Positions 45,316 through 53,605 of a DNA stretch of 54,456 nucleotides are shown piece by piece. This DNA comes from CAZMGB01 sp964565775 (GTDB lineage: Bacteria; Chloroflexota; Dehalococcoidia; DSTF01; JALHUB01). How positions within the stretch are numbered: position 1 is the stretch's first letter; every line of letters starts with the position of its first letter. The notes under the pieces are model-generated. The model saw only the letters and a program-made list of their open reading frames with translations, was not told where the DNA came from and did no database searches. A program made the translations under genes and the position numbers. Location: positions 1 through 54,456 of the forward strand of contig CAZMGB010000022.1 of the NCBI GenBank assembly GCA_964565775.1, given 5' to 3'.

Positions 45316-45343
45316 CGAAGGCCAGGCTTAAGCCTGGCCTTCG
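45316..45343. repeat. 28-bp palindrome, copy 2
   Basis: Same palindrome as at 45188-45215, located in the spacer between the two duplicated segments, just upstream of the second copy. Confidence 0.85.
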
Positions 45344-45351
45344 TGTCTTCT

Positions 45352-45603
45352 AAGGAGGCGATGTTCAAGGAGATGTTCCGCGGCCTCGAGCCTGGAGTTA
45401 CGCACTTCCTCGTCCATCCCGCCAAGCCCTCGGACGAGATGTCAGCGCTGACCGAGGACGCGGACTTCCGCGCCCGCGACTACGAGCTGTTCCGCGACGG
45501 CAGCATGCGTGCCTACCTGGAAGGCCTGGGGGTGCGTCTCATCGGCTATCGCGAGATACGCGACGCCTACCGCTCGCCCGAACGCGCCGAAGGCCAGGCT
45601 TAA
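45352..45603 (+). pseudogene. Duplicated 3' fragment of the ChbG-like gene
   Basis: This segment repeats the last 83 or so codons of the deacetylase gene, starting at EAMFKEMFRGLEPGVTHFLV and ending EGQA with the same stop. It lacks the metal-binding motifs of the N-terminal part, has no start signal and is surely not a working enzyme. It is followed by a copy of the palindrome. Confidence 0.88.
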
Positions 45604-45615
45604 GCCTGGCCTTCG
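45588..45615. repeat. 28-bp palindrome, copy 3
   Basis: Third copy of the palindrome CGAAGGCCAGGCTT/AAGCCTGGCCTTCG, at the 3' end of the deacetylase fragment and eight bases from the stop of the rhomboid gene on the opposite strand. Confidence 0.85.
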
Positions 45616-45622
45616 TGACCTT

Positions 45623-46381
45623 TTAGCGGGGCACGGGGTAGGCCGGCGGCCTCCTGCGGGGCACGAACAGGCTAGCGACCACCAGCCCAAAGACGAACCC
45701 GCCGATGTGCGCCCACCACGCGACGCCTCCCCCGCCACCCGTCACGTCGCCGATAGCCGCGACGCCGCTCAGCACCTGCATGAAGAACCACATGACGATA
45801 AGGAAGGCGGCGGGGATGTAGGCTGTCCAGAACAATAGCCAGGGGAAGAGCACGGTGACGGTGGCGCGCGGGAACAGCACCAGGTAGGCGCCGAGGACGG
45901 CGGCGATGGCGCCGCTCGCCCCGACTGCGGGAATCAGGTCGTTCGGGTTCATGAACGTGTGGGCGGCCGCGGCGGCGAGCCCACCGGCGAAGTAGAAGAT
46001 CAGGTAGGGGATGTGCCCCAGCCTGTCCTCCACGTTGTCTCCAAACACCCAGAGGAAGAGCATGTTGCCGATGATGTGGAGCCAGCCGCCGTGGATGAAC
46101 ATGGCCGTGAGGGGCGTGAGCAGCGCAGCATCACCCGCGGGGCAGAAGAGCTGGAGCGCTTGCTGGGGAACGTCCGGCTGCATCCCCAGCGAGTCGCGGA
46201 CGCAGGCGGGCGTGGCGCCCCAGTCCATGAAGAACTGGTCGAGGTCTGAGGGAGCAAGGAGCCGGGGCGTATTGCTGATCGCCAGGACCTGATACAGAAA
46301 CACCAGGAAGTTAATGATGATGATGGCGATATTGACATAAGGGTACCGACGCGTCCGCAAACGGTCGCTTATGGGGATCAT
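45623..46381 (-). CDS. Rhomboid-family intramembrane serine protease
   Basis: A 252-residue inner-membrane protein with about six to seven hydrophobic segments. Catalytic-site motifs are LHIIGNMLFLWVFGDN (N106), GASG (S156), and AHIGGFVFG (H225). It cuts membrane proteins within or near their membrane helix; the substrate is unknown. The start ATG 46381 follows GAGGAC. The gene ends convergently with the deacetylase, in the duplicated segment, so its last 14 codons also exist as a fragment at 45222-45266. Confidence 0.93.
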   Translation of the reverse strand: MIPISDRLRTRRYPYVNIAIIIINFLVFLYQVLAISNTPRLLAPSDLDQFFMDWGATPACVRDSLGMQPDVPQQALQLFCPAGDAALLTPLTAMFIHGGWLHIIGNMLFLWVFGDNVEDRLGHIPYLIFYFAGGLAAAAAHTFMNPNDLIPAVGASGAIAAVLGAYLVLFPRATVTVLFPWLLFWTAYIPAAFLIVMWFFMQVLSGVAAIGDVTGGGGGVAWWAHIGGFVFGLVVASLFVPRRRPPAYPVPR

Positions 46382-46548
46382 TTGTCCTCGACGGCGGCGC
46401 GGTGGAGCATTCGCGGCGTTCCAGAGTCGCTGTATCGGGCCGGCCCGTCTGCCAATCGTAAACGTTGCCGAGGGAGAGGCGCAACAGAGGTCTAGAACTG
46501 TGACTGGTGCATTCTTGGTGGGCCTTCGACCGCCAGATTCGGGCAGGA

Positions 46549-46568
46549 CCCCAGCGTGAACGCTGGGG
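46549..46568. repeat. TGAA-loop hairpin
   Basis: CCCCAGCG-TGAA-CGCTGGGG, with 8-bp arms. It lies in the 260-bp gap between the rhomboid and cobO genes, where I see no coding sequence. It belongs to the TGAA-loop hairpin family. Confidence 0.8.
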
Positions 46569-46588
46569 CATCGGAAGACGAATCTATG

Positions 46589-46608
46589 CCCTCGCCTTCA
46601 GGCGGGGG
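46589..46608. repeat. TTCA-loop hairpin
   Basis: CCCTCGCC-TTCA-GGCGGGGG, with 8-bp arms including one G-U. It lies 20 bp from the preceding hairpin, with the loop in the reverse orientation. The pair may be a small BIME-like unit and could end transcription of cobO. Confidence 0.75.
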
Positions 46609-46641
46609 TACGGGATCTCCCATCAATAGCAACCCAGTTAC

Positions 46642-47178
46642 CTAGAACTCGATGCCCGGCTGGGCCTTGATGCCCTTCTGGTAAGGGTGCTTCACCTCAC
46701 GCATCTCCGTCACGAGGTCGGCGAAATCGATGAGCTCCTGGGGTGCGTCGCGGCCTGTGATAACGATGTGAAGGCCAGCGGGTCGATTCCGCAGCGTCTC
46801 CAGCACCTCATCCATGGGGATCCAGCCGTACTTCAGGGGGTAGGTGAACTCGTCGAGGATGACGACGTCGTACTGGCCCGAGCTGATCTTCTCCTGAGCG
46901 AGCTGCCAGCACTCGCGGGCGAGGCCCTTGTCCTTCTCGATATCTTTGGAAAGCCAGGTGTAGCCGCCGCCCATGGGGATAATCTCGACGCCGATCTTGC
47001 GGGCGGCCTGCTCCTCCCCGTAGTTGCTGGTCTTGGTCTTGATGAAGGAGAGCATCACGACGCGCAGGCCGCGGCCCCAGGCCCGGAACAGCATCCCCAG
47101 CGCCGCCGTCGTCTTGCCCTTGCCGTGACCCGTGTTGACCACGACCAGGGACTTGCGCTTGGGCCGACCTTCACTCAT
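46642..47178 (-). CDS. cobO: Corrinoid adenosyltransferase (CobA/CobO/BtuR)
   Basis: Transfers the adenosyl group of ATP to cobalt(I) corrinoids to make adenosylcobalamin. 178 residues. The P-loop VVNTGHGKGKTTAALG near residue 15, the Walker-B-like VVILDEFTYPLKYGWIP, and the family end IKAQPGIEF are present. Last gene of the cobalamin operon; ATG overlaps the stop of the ATPase gene by four bases (ATGA), so it is translated with it. It allows the imported vitamin to be turned into cofactor. Confidence 0.95.
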   Translation of the reverse strand: MSEGRPKRKSLVVVNTGHGKGKTTAALGMLFRAWGRGLRVVMLSFIKTKTSNYGEEQAARKIGVEIIPMGGGYTWLSKDIEKDKGLARECWQLAQEKISSGQYDVVILDEFTYPLKYGWIPMDEVLETLRNRPAGLHIVITGRDAPQELIDFADLVTEMREVKHPYQKGIKAQPGIEF

Positions 47179-48038
47179 GTAGCGCCGCCTGACTGACCCA
47201 TCGACTGGCGTCGGTCTGAGGAAACCTGACTCTCACCGGCTGCCTCTGCCCCTCCCCCGAAGCGGCCGTCGGACACCGGCACGACCACGGGCCTGCCGGC
47301 CAGCGGGTGCTCGAGCACGGCGACGCGTGCCCCGTACACCCTCTCGATGAGCTCCGGCGTCAGCACCAGTGTCGGCGGCCCCTCGGCTACCACCTCTCCC
47401 CTGTCCATCATCACCGCCCGGTCGCAGAACAGGGAAGCCAGGGTCAGGTCATGGATGGCGGCGAGCACCGCCAGCGACCGCTGCCGGCACAGTTGCCGCA
47501 CGAGGTCCATGATGGCGAGCTGGTGGCCGATATCGAGGTGCGCCGTCGGCTCGTCCAGCAGTAGCACCGGCGTCTCCTGTGCGAGCGCCCGCGCGATGAC
47601 CACCCGCTGCCGCTCGCCGCCCGAGAGCTCCTCGACAGGCCGGTAAGCGAGCTCCAGGCTGTCGGTCTGCTCCAGGGCCCGCCGCACCGCCTCGAAGTCG
47701 GACCGACCCTCCGATTGTAGCAGGCGAAGGTGGGGTGTGCGACCCATCATCACGACATCGAGGACGCGGAAGCCGTCCGGGAGCGTGGGGTTCTGGGGAA
47801 CCACCGCCACCCAGGCCGCCAGCTCGCCCTGGGACATCCGGCTCCCGTCCTCTCCCCCGAGGATGATGCGCCCGGCCTGGTGGGGCGTCACCCGCGTGAC
47901 GGCGCGGATGAGGGTGGTCTTGCCGGACCCGTTGGGGCCGACGATCGCCAGCACCTCGCCTTCTCGCGCGGTGAGGTTCACGCCCCGCAGGACGGTCCGC
48001 CGACCGTACGCCACCTGGAGATCGGATACTTGCAGCAC
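47175..48038 (-). CDS. btuD: Cobalamin ABC transporter ATPase, BtuD-like
   Basis: Cytosolic ATPase of a type II (FecCD/BtuCD-like) importer, 287 residues. It has Walker A GPNGSGKTTLIR (34-45), the Q-loop VVPQNPTLPDG, the signature LSGGERQRVVIARALA, Walker B PVLLLDEPTAHLD and the switch histidine IHDLTLAS. A C-terminal extension of about 50 residues has no assigned role. GTG 48038 follows AGGGGG. Located between the permease and cobO under the cobalamin riboswitch, it is most likely vitamin B12 uptake, not iron. Confidence 0.92.
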   Translation of the reverse strand: MLQVSDLQVAYGRRTVLRGVNLTAREGEVLAIVGPNGSGKTTLIRAVTRVTPHQAGRIILGGEDGSRMSQGELAAWVAVVPQNPTLPDGFRVLDVVMMGRTPHLRLLQSEGRSDFEAVRRALEQTDSLELAYRPVEELSGGERQRVVIARALAQETPVLLLDEPTAHLDIGHQLAIMDLVRQLCRQRSLAVLAAIHDLTLASLFCDRAVMMDRGEVVAEGPPTLVLTPELIERVYGARVAVLEHPLAGRPVVVPVSDGRFGGGAEAAGESQVSSDRRQSMGQSGGAT

Positions 48039-48049
48039 GAATGTCCCCC

Positions 48050-49138
48050 TCAGAAGGCGGGGCGCCTCTGACGACGCAGGAGCCAGAGGAAGAAGGGCGC
48101 GCCGCAGAAGGCGGTGATGATGCCGACGGGTATCTCCGTTGGGTCGAGGAGCGTCCTCGCCAGCAGGTCCGCCAGAATGAGGAACGCGGCCCCCAGCGCC
48201 ATGGCCATCGGCACCAGGCGCCGGTAGTCGGGCCCCCAGAGCAGCCGCGCGGCGTGTGGCACGATCAGCCCGACGAAGCCGATAAGCCCGCTCACGGAGA
48301 CGGCCGCCGCCGTCGCCAGCGAGGCCGCTGCCATGACCAGCAGCTTCACTCGCTCCACCCTTATGCCCAACTGCTGTGCCTCCTCCTCACCTAGCTGCAG
48401 CACGTTGAGGATGCGCCCGTGCATCAGGACCAGGACGGCGGCGGGGATGGCGTAGGGGATGAGCAGCCACATCTTGCCCCAGGAGCTCGTGTTGAAGCCC
48501 CCCAGGAGCCACGAGAGTACCGCCACCGCCCTCTCGCTGTTCGCCAGCATCAGGTACGACGTGGCGGAGGTGGCGATGGACGAGACGGCGACCCCCGCCA
48601 GGATGAGTGTGACGTTCGGGACGGCGCCGTTCGTTCGGGCCAGGCCGTAGGCGACGCTAACAGCGATGAGGGCGCCCGCAAAGGCGGCTAGGGGTAGCAG
48701 GCTCAGGTTTCCGAACGCGTACGGCACCGGCGAGACGATGATGATGGTGGCGCCAAGCCCCGCCCCTGCCGCCACGCCGATCAGGTAGGGGTCGGCGAGA
48801 GGGTTACGCAGCACGCCCTGATACGCCGCCCCTGAGAATGCGAGGGTGGCACCCACCAGGCCCGCCATCAGCACCCGCGGCAGGCGGATCTCCCAGATGA
48901 TCCGGTCCCAGGACTCCGGCCAGGACGGGCTCGCCTCGATGCCGGGGAGGTGGGAGGCGAGGATGCGGACGACGGCGTCGAAAGGGATGTCGACGGCGCC
49001 CCGGCTGAGCGCGAACAGCGCCACGCCCAGCGCCACCGCTACCCCCAGGAGGACGCGCAGACCGATGGCCCGCGACGGGGCCAGCTCTATGGCAGGTGCC
49101 TGGGCCGACAGAAGAACTGCTTCCCTCTTTCGAAACAC
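48050..49138 (-). CDS. btuC: Cobalamin ABC transporter permease, BtuC-like
   Basis: FecCD/BtuC-type permease of about 362 residues with around ten membrane segments. It has IIWEIRLPRVLMAGLVGATL, GAAYQGVLRNPLADPYLIGV, then GAGLGATIIIV, and near the C-terminus SGLIGFVGLIVPHAARLLWG, PDYRRLVPMAMALGAAFLIL. Start GTG 49138 (VFRKREAVLL) is used because the open frame to 49240 overlaps btuF in meaningless sequence. It begins two bases before the end of btuF. Confidence 0.93.
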   Translation of the reverse strand: MFRKREAVLLSAQAPAIELAPSRAIGLRVLLGVAVALGVALFALSRGAVDIPFDAVVRILASHLPGIEASPSWPESWDRIIWEIRLPRVLMAGLVGATLAFSGAAYQGVLRNPLADPYLIGVAAGAGLGATIIIVSPVPYAFGNLSLLPLAAFAGALIAVSVAYGLARTNGAVPNVTLILAGVAVSSIATSATSYLMLANSERAVAVLSWLLGGFNTSSWGKMWLLIPYAIPAAVLVLMHGRILNVLQLGEEEAQQLGIRVERVKLLVMAAASLATAAAVSVSGLIGFVGLIVPHAARLLWGPDYRRLVPMAMALGAAFLILADLLARTLLDPTEIPVGIITAFCGAPFFLWLLRRQRRPAF

Positions 49139-49139
49139 G

Positions 49140-50084
49140 CTAGAACCTGTCGGGGTAGAGGATGTGCGCCAGCTCCTCCAGTGCGTCGACCACGCGCGGC
49201 CCCGGCCGGCTGACGGCGTCGGGGTCGATGCCCTGAACACGGTCGTTCTTGACGGCGGAGATGACGTCCCACCCGGGCCGCGATTTCACCGTCTCCGGCG
49301 TCTCGCCGTACGCCTCGTCCGCGAGGATGATCACTTCGGGGTCGCGCTCGATGATGACCTCCTGTGTGAGCTGAGGGTAGGGGGTGTCGGCGCCGGCAGC
49401 GATGTTCTGGGCCTTCAGTAGATTATAGAGGTCGCCCACGAAGCTGTCCGGTGCCGCCGTGAACAGCGTGTTGTCGAGCTCGTGGTAGATGCGCGGCCCT
49501 CGCTCGACGTCGGCCAGCTTCGCCTCGACGGCTTCGATGCGCGTCTCCAGGGCGCTCGCCAGCTCGTCCGCCTCGCCCGCGTGGCCGGTCACGCGGCCGA
49601 AGAGGCGGATCTGCTCCAGTACGCCCTCGATGTTGTCGGGCACCGTCAGGTAGAGCACCGCCTCGCCGAGGCCGTCCAGCGCTTCGACTACGTTGTCCTG
49701 GTCGTTGGCGATGATGATGAGGTCGGCGTCCACGCCGACGATGGCCTCTACGCTGGGCTCGAAGGCGTCGAGCTTGGTCGTCTCCTTCGCCGCCGCCGGG
49801 TAGTCCGACATGTTGTCGCTGGCAATGACGCTCTCCCCGGCCCCGACCGCGAACAGGATCTCCGTCGCCCCCGGCGAGAGGGACGCGATCCGCTGCGGTG
49901 CCTCATCAATCGTGATCTCACGGCCGTCGCTGCGCTGGATGGTGACGGGGAAGCCGGCGCTCGGCTGAGTTGCCTGGAGCGCCGCCTTCTCCCCGCCGTC
50001 ACCGCAGGCGGCCAGCGCGAGGGCGAGTGCCAGCAAGAGGACGGTGGCCGCGATTCCAAACGGTCGAGCTCGGCGCGTGTTCAT
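49140..50084 (-). CDS. btuF: Cobalamin-binding periplasmic lipoprotein, BtuF-like
   Basis: Substrate-binding lipoprotein of a type II ABC importer, 314 residues from ATG 50084. AAAGGAGGAGCT right upstream fixes this start. The lipobox LALALAACGDGG follows a hydrophobic signal peptide, so it is anchored at the outer face of the membrane. The body (~70-310) resembles the FhuD/BtuF fold, with DEAPQRIASLSPGATEILFA and ERDPEVIILADEAYGETPE. The cobalamin riboswitch upstream and cobO downstream suggest vitamin B12 or a related corrinoid as ligand. Confidence 0.92.
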   Translation of the reverse strand: MNTRRARPFGIAATVLLLALALALAACGDGGEKAALQATQPSAGFPVTIQRSDGREITIDEAPQRIASLSPGATEILFAVGAGESVIASDNMSDYPAAAKETTKLDAFEPSVEAIVGVDADLIIIANDQDNVVEALDGLGEAVLYLTVPDNIEGVLEQIRLFGRVTGHAGEADELASALETRIEAVEAKLADVERGPRIYHELDNTLFTAAPDSFVGDLYNLLKAQNIAAGADTPYPQLTQEVIIERDPEVIILADEAYGETPETVKSRPGWDVISAVKNDRVQGIDPDAVSRPGPRVVDALEELAHILYPDRF

Positions 50085-50114
50085 AGCTCCTCCTTTGTGT
50101 GCGCCGACGCGGGG

Positions 50115-50147
50115 CAAAACAAATCCCCCTGCCTTTCAAGGAGGGGG
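50115..50147 (-). terminator. Terminator near btuF start
   Basis: On the minus strand CCCCC (50147-50143) pairs with GGGGG (50129-50125); an inner stem CCT/AGG encloses a TGAA loop. ATTTGTTTTG follows. It is a good intrinsic terminator in the B12-leader just before the btuF ribosome site, and can be the riboswitch's off switch. Confidence 0.7.
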
Positions 50148-50174
50148 TTCGCTCCCGTAGGTCCTGGCAAACCG

Positions 50175-50192
50175 AAACCCGCCTGAGGCGGG
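50175..50192 (-). terminator. Second terminator-like hairpin in B12 leader
   Basis: CCCGCC (50192-50187) and GGCGGG (50183-50178) pair around TCA on the minus strand, followed by TTTCGGTTT. It precedes the stronger hairpin at 50115-50147. Either or both may serve as the expression platform. Confidence 0.55.
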
Positions 50193-50255
50193 CCTCACGG
50201 ACAAGGGTCGGACGCTACGCGTGCCCGCGCCTTTCCTCGAAGGCTTGTGACATCC

Positions 50256-50360
50256 GGCAGAGGCGGGTCGGCCTGGCTTCCCCGAATGTCGGGGTCACAG
50301 TTGCGGGACAGCGCCGGTGTTGCACCGGACTTCGCCCTTTAAGCCGTTGGGCACCTCTGC
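50256..50360 (-). promoter_or_regulatory. Cobalamin riboswitch
   Basis: The minus strand has the B12-element core: GGGCGAAGTCCGGTGCAAC, GCTGTCCCGCAACTGTGAC, and GAAGCCAGGCCGACC. The closing helix GCAGAGG (50360-50354) pairs with CCTCTGC (50263-50257). It heads the btuF-btuC-btuD-cobO operon, and high adenosylcobalamin should reduce expression. Edges are approximate; upstream peripheral helices may add some 30 bases. Confidence 0.93.
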
Positions 50361-50475
50361 TATTCAGTTGTCGCCTGCTGGCGGGACAGCCCGTCTCCTC
50401 GCCGATACGGGCTCTCCCGCGCAGGTAGCGGCACTATAGCAGGGCACGTTGCCCCTGTCAAGCAGATCGATCCCT

Positions 50476-50505
50476 TGACTTGCCTGAGGGGCCACGTCTA
50501 CAATC
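50476..50505 (+). promoter_or_regulatory. Promoter of the M20 hydrolase operon
   Basis: TTGACT (50476-50481) and TACAAT (50500-50505) are separated by 18 bases. Transcription would start near 50512, about 100 bases before the ATG of the M20 gene. No strong ribosome site is seen in that leader. Confidence 0.7.
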
Positions 50506-50615
50506 TAGCGCCGAGCCCATCGAACCGCGGGCATGCGCCATGTCTTGCATCCGGACGGTTGGCTCCGGTCCTGCATACGCACCCCCGAGTACGCTGCTAG
50601 ATTGGGCAGACCTCG

Positions 50616-51794
50616 ATGACCATCGACAGGGACGACCTGAAGGCAAGAGTGATCGCCGAGGTCGATGCGCACCGGCAGGAGCTCATCGATCTCAGCCTGC
50701 GCATCCATTCGCATCCCGAGACCGCTTTCCAGGAGAGGCAGGCCAGCTCCTGGCTCTGCGCGTACCTCGAGAAGCAGGGCTTCCAGGTCGAGAGGGGCTA
50801 CTGCGGCCTCGAGACGGCGTTCCGGGCCAGCGCCGGCGCCGATCGGCCCCTCGTAGCGTTCCTGGCGGAGTACGACGCGCTGCCCGGTCTGGGACACGCC
50901 TGCGGCCACAACGTCATCGCTGCCAGCTCCGTAGGAGCGGGATTGGCGGCGAAGGCTGTGCTGGATTCCACCGGCGGCGGCGTGGCGGTTATCGGTACGC
51001 CGGCGGAGGAGGCGGTCGGGGGCAAGGGTCTCATGGCCGAGAAGGGCGCCTTCGCGGACCTGGACGCGGCGATGCTGGCCCACCCCGGCTCGCGCGACAT
51101 GGCCGTCTCCAGGCTCCTCGCCGTCGCCGGGCTGTCGGTGGAGTACTTCGGCCGGGAGGCTCACGCCGCGTCGCGGCCCGACCAGGGCCTCAACGCTCTC
51201 GACGCGCTTGTCGCCGCCTACAACGCCATCAGCGCCCTCCGACAGCACATCCGCGACAGCGCCCGTGTCCACGGCATCATCACCGACGGCGGCCAGGCCC
51301 CGAACGTCGTCCCCGCCCATTCCGCCGGGACGTTCCTCGTGCGGGCGGAAGACGATGCCTACCTGGAGGAGCTGAAGGAGAGGGTCATGGCCTGCTTCGA
51401 GGCGGGTGCTCGTGCCACCGGCTGCCGGCTGGAGCACCGCTGGGCACCGGTCCAGTATGCGGCTATGCGCAGCAACGGGCCCCTGGCCGAGAGCTATCGC
51501 AAGAACATGGCCGTGGTGGGCCGGACGATTCCCGAGAACGCGCCCGCCCGCCCGAGCGGAAGCAGCGACATAGGTAACGTGAGCAGGCTGCTGCCGGCGA
51601 TTCACCCCACCATCGCCATCGCGCCGCCGGAGATCGGCATTCACAGCGCCGGGTTCGCCGTCTGCGCCGCGTCCGAGGACGCGCACCGTGGCCTCGTCGA
51701 TGCGGCGAAGGCGCTGGCCATGACGGCCGTCGATGTGCTGACAGACGCGGAGCTCCGAGATCGCATGCAAGAAGCCTTCTTGAGCGGCCCCTAG
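50616..51794 (+). CDS. M20-family amidohydrolase (AbgB-like)
   Basis: A 392-residue zinc-dependent M20D peptidase/amidohydrolase resembling the aminobenzoyl-glutamate hydrolase subunit. It shows RIHSHPETAFQERQAS, the metal ligands in GLGHACGHNVIAAS, GTPAEEAVGGKG, the dimer-domain start MLAHPGSRDMAV, and HAASRPDQGLNALDAL. It hydrolyses amide bonds of N-acyl amino acids or peptides; the actual substrate is unknown. No signal peptide, so cytosolic. The stop is five bases before the methyltransferase gene, probably co-transcribed. Confidence 0.9.
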   Translation: MTIDRDDLKARVIAEVDAHRQELIDLSLRIHSHPETAFQERQASSWLCAYLEKQGFQVERGYCGLETAFRASAGADRPLVAFLAEYDALPGLGHACGHNVIAASSVGAGLAAKAVLDSTGGGVAVIGTPAEEAVGGKGLMAEKGAFADLDAAMLAHPGSRDMAVSRLLAVAGLSVEYFGREAHAASRPDQGLNALDALVAAYNAISALRQHIRDSARVHGIITDGGQAPNVVPAHSAGTFLVRAEDDAYLEELKERVMACFEAGARATGCRLEHRWAPVQYAAMRSNGPLAESYRKNMAVVGRTIPENAPARPSGSSDIGNVSRLLPAIHPTIAIAPPEIGIHSAGFAVCAASEDAHRGLVDAAKALAMTAVDVLTDAELRDRMQEAFLSGP

Positions 51795-51799
51795 CCCCT

Positions 51800-52570
51800 A
51801 TGTCTCTCGATCTATACGCGGGCTACGCCGACCTGTACGACCTCGCCTATGGCGGGTTCACGACAGACCTGGCGATGTACGAGAACTTCGCGCGCGGCTG
51901 CCGTGGGCCTGTCCTGGAGCTGGGCGTGGGCACGGGACGCGTCGCCCTGGCCCTCGTCCGCGCGAAGATCAGCGTCGTCGGCATCGACAACTCGGAGGCG
52001 ATGCTCGCCCGCGCCCGCGCCAAGGCCGGTCGCTCTCTCGGGCGGCGCTTGCGGCTTCTCTTCGCCGACATGCGTGACTTCGACCTCGGCAGGGAGTTCG
52101 ACCTCATCATCTGCCCGATCAGCGGATTCCACCACCTTCTGACCACGGACGACCAGTTGCGCTGTCTGGGCTCCGTCTGCCGCCATCTGGCGCCGGGCGG
52201 CCTGTTCGTCGCCGCGTTGCGCTCCTTCACGGCCATCGACTGGGGCGAGCTGTCGCACGCTGTCCTGGAGTGGGTTCGCACGGATCCAGAGACGGGCGAT
52301 ACCGTTAGCAAGACCCTTAGCGCGCGCTACGACGGCGCTGCCCAGATTCACCACGTAACCCACATCTACGACCGCACTGAGCCCTCGGGCGTTCCCAGAG
52401 AGCGGAGGGTCCTGGAGTTCGACCTGCGTATCGTCGGCCGGTACGAGGTGGAGCTCCTGCTGGAAAAGGCCGGCCTTGCGCTGGCTCACGTCTACGGCGA
52501 CTATGACCTCGGCCCTTACACTCATGACAGCGAGCAGATGATCGTGGTCGCGCGCCGGAGCAGGGACTAG
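51800..52570 (+). CDS. Class I SAM-dependent methyltransferase
   Basis: A 256-residue methyltransferase with a Rossmann fold. The SAM loop LELGVGTGRVALALV (motif I), VVGIDNSEAMLARARAK (motif II), LLFADMRDFDLG and FDLIICPISGFHHL follow in order. The rest is a beta-rich C-terminal part (RRVLEFDLRIVGRYEVELLL). Substrate unknown. It sits between the M20 gene and plsX with only two bases before the latter, so it may be part of a small operon. Confidence 0.9.
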   Translation: MSLDLYAGYADLYDLAYGGFTTDLAMYENFARGCRGPVLELGVGTGRVALALVRAKISVVGIDNSEAMLARARAKAGRSLGRRLRLLFADMRDFDLGREFDLIICPISGFHHLLTTDDQLRCLGSVCRHLAPGGLFVAALRSFTAIDWGELSHAVLEWVRTDPETGDTVSKTLSARYDGAAQIHHVTHIYDRTEPSGVPRERRVLEFDLRIVGRYEVELLLEKAGLALAHVYGDYDLGPYTHDSEQMIVVARRSRD

Positions 52571-52572
52571 CG

Positions 52573-53559
52573 ATGCTTATCGCCCTCGATGCCATGGGCG
52601 GCGACCACGCCCCCGCCGAGACGGTAGCGGGAGCGGTCCAGGCCGCCCGCGAGCTCGGCCTGGAGGTGGCCCTGGTCGGGCCTCCGGACGTCCTGGAGGC
52701 GGAGCTCGCCAGGCACGGTCCGCGGCCCGCGACCATCCGCATCGTCGCCGCCAGCGAGACCATCGGCATGGACGAGGCGCCGGCACAGGCGGTGCGTCAG
52801 AAACGAGACGCCTCCATCAACGCCACCATGCGCCTCGTCAAGCGGGGCGAGGCCGCGGCCGCCGTGTCAGCCGGCAATACCGGCGCGGTCATGGCCTCGG
52901 CCCTCTTCGTGCTCGGCCGAGTCGGTGACATCGAGCGGCCGGCCCTGGGGGCGTTCTTCCCCTCGACACAGCGCGGTGTCCTCATGCTGGATGTCGGCGC
53001 CAATGCGGACTGCAAGCCGTCGTACCTGATCCAGTTCGCCCGCATGGGCTCCATATACATGGAGAGGCTCTTCGGCCTCAAGGAGCCCCGCATCGGCCTC
53101 CTCAACATCGGCGAAGAGGAGAACAAGGGCAACGAGCTGGCGCAGGAGGTCTACCGCCAGCTCCAGAAGTCGGCCCTCAACTTCGTCGGTAACGTGGAGG
53201 GCAAGGACATCGCGACGGGCCGCGTGGACGTGGCAGTGATGGACGGCTTCACCGGCAACGTGGCGATCAAGATGAGCGAGGGCATAGTCGGCCTCGTCTT
53301 CTCCGAGATGCGGAGCGCTCTCGGCAGCCGCCTCCGCTTTCGGCTGGCCGCCCTGGTGCTGCGGCCCGCCCTGCGAACGGTGCGCCGGCGCCTCGACTAC
53401 GCCGAATACGGGGGCGTGCCGCTCCTCGGCGTGAACGGCGTTGTCATCATCGCCCACGGCCGGAGCGACGCCACGGCGATAAAGAACGCCCTGCGTGCGG
53501 CGGGAGAGGCGGCGGCCTCGGGCATCGTGGAGGCGATGGCAGAAGCCTTCAAGCGGTAG
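52573..53559 (+). CDS. plsX: Phosphate acyltransferase PlsX
   Basis: Makes acyl-phosphate from acyl-ACP for phospholipid synthesis (partner PlsY). 328 residues. It has IALDAMGGDHAPAETVAGAV, KRGEAAAAVSAGNTGAVMAS, LMLDVGANADCKPSYLIQFA and LLNIGEEENKGNELAQEVYR, and the C-terminal LGVNGVVIIAHGRSDATAIK. Length and motifs are standard. It begins two bases after the methyltransferase stop. fab genes are not in the window. Confidence 0.96.
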   Translation: MLIALDAMGGDHAPAETVAGAVQAARELGLEVALVGPPDVLEAELARHGPRPATIRIVAASETIGMDEAPAQAVRQKRDASINATMRLVKRGEAAAAVSAGNTGAVMASALFVLGRVGDIERPALGAFFPSTQRGVLMLDVGANADCKPSYLIQFARMGSIYMERLFGLKEPRIGLLNIGEEENKGNELAQEVYRQLQKSALNFVGNVEGKDIATGRVDVAVMDGFTGNVAIKMSEGIVGLVFSEMRSALGSRLRFRLAALVLRPALRTVRRRLDYAEYGGVPLLGVNGVVIIAHGRSDATAIKNALRAAGEAAASGIVEAMAEAFKR

Positions 53560-53605
53560 CGCGGGCCTCGTGCCGCCTTGAGTCGGAGCGGAGGACGGGG
53601 TGGGA

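Larger units (their letters stand above)
45352..45668. repeat. Segmental duplication, copy 2
   Basis: Second copy of the 44952-45266 segment, extending into the true 3' end of the rhomboid gene. The two copies differ at a few bases (for example CCCGGAGTCA against CCTGGAGTTA), so the event is recent. Confidence 0.9.
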
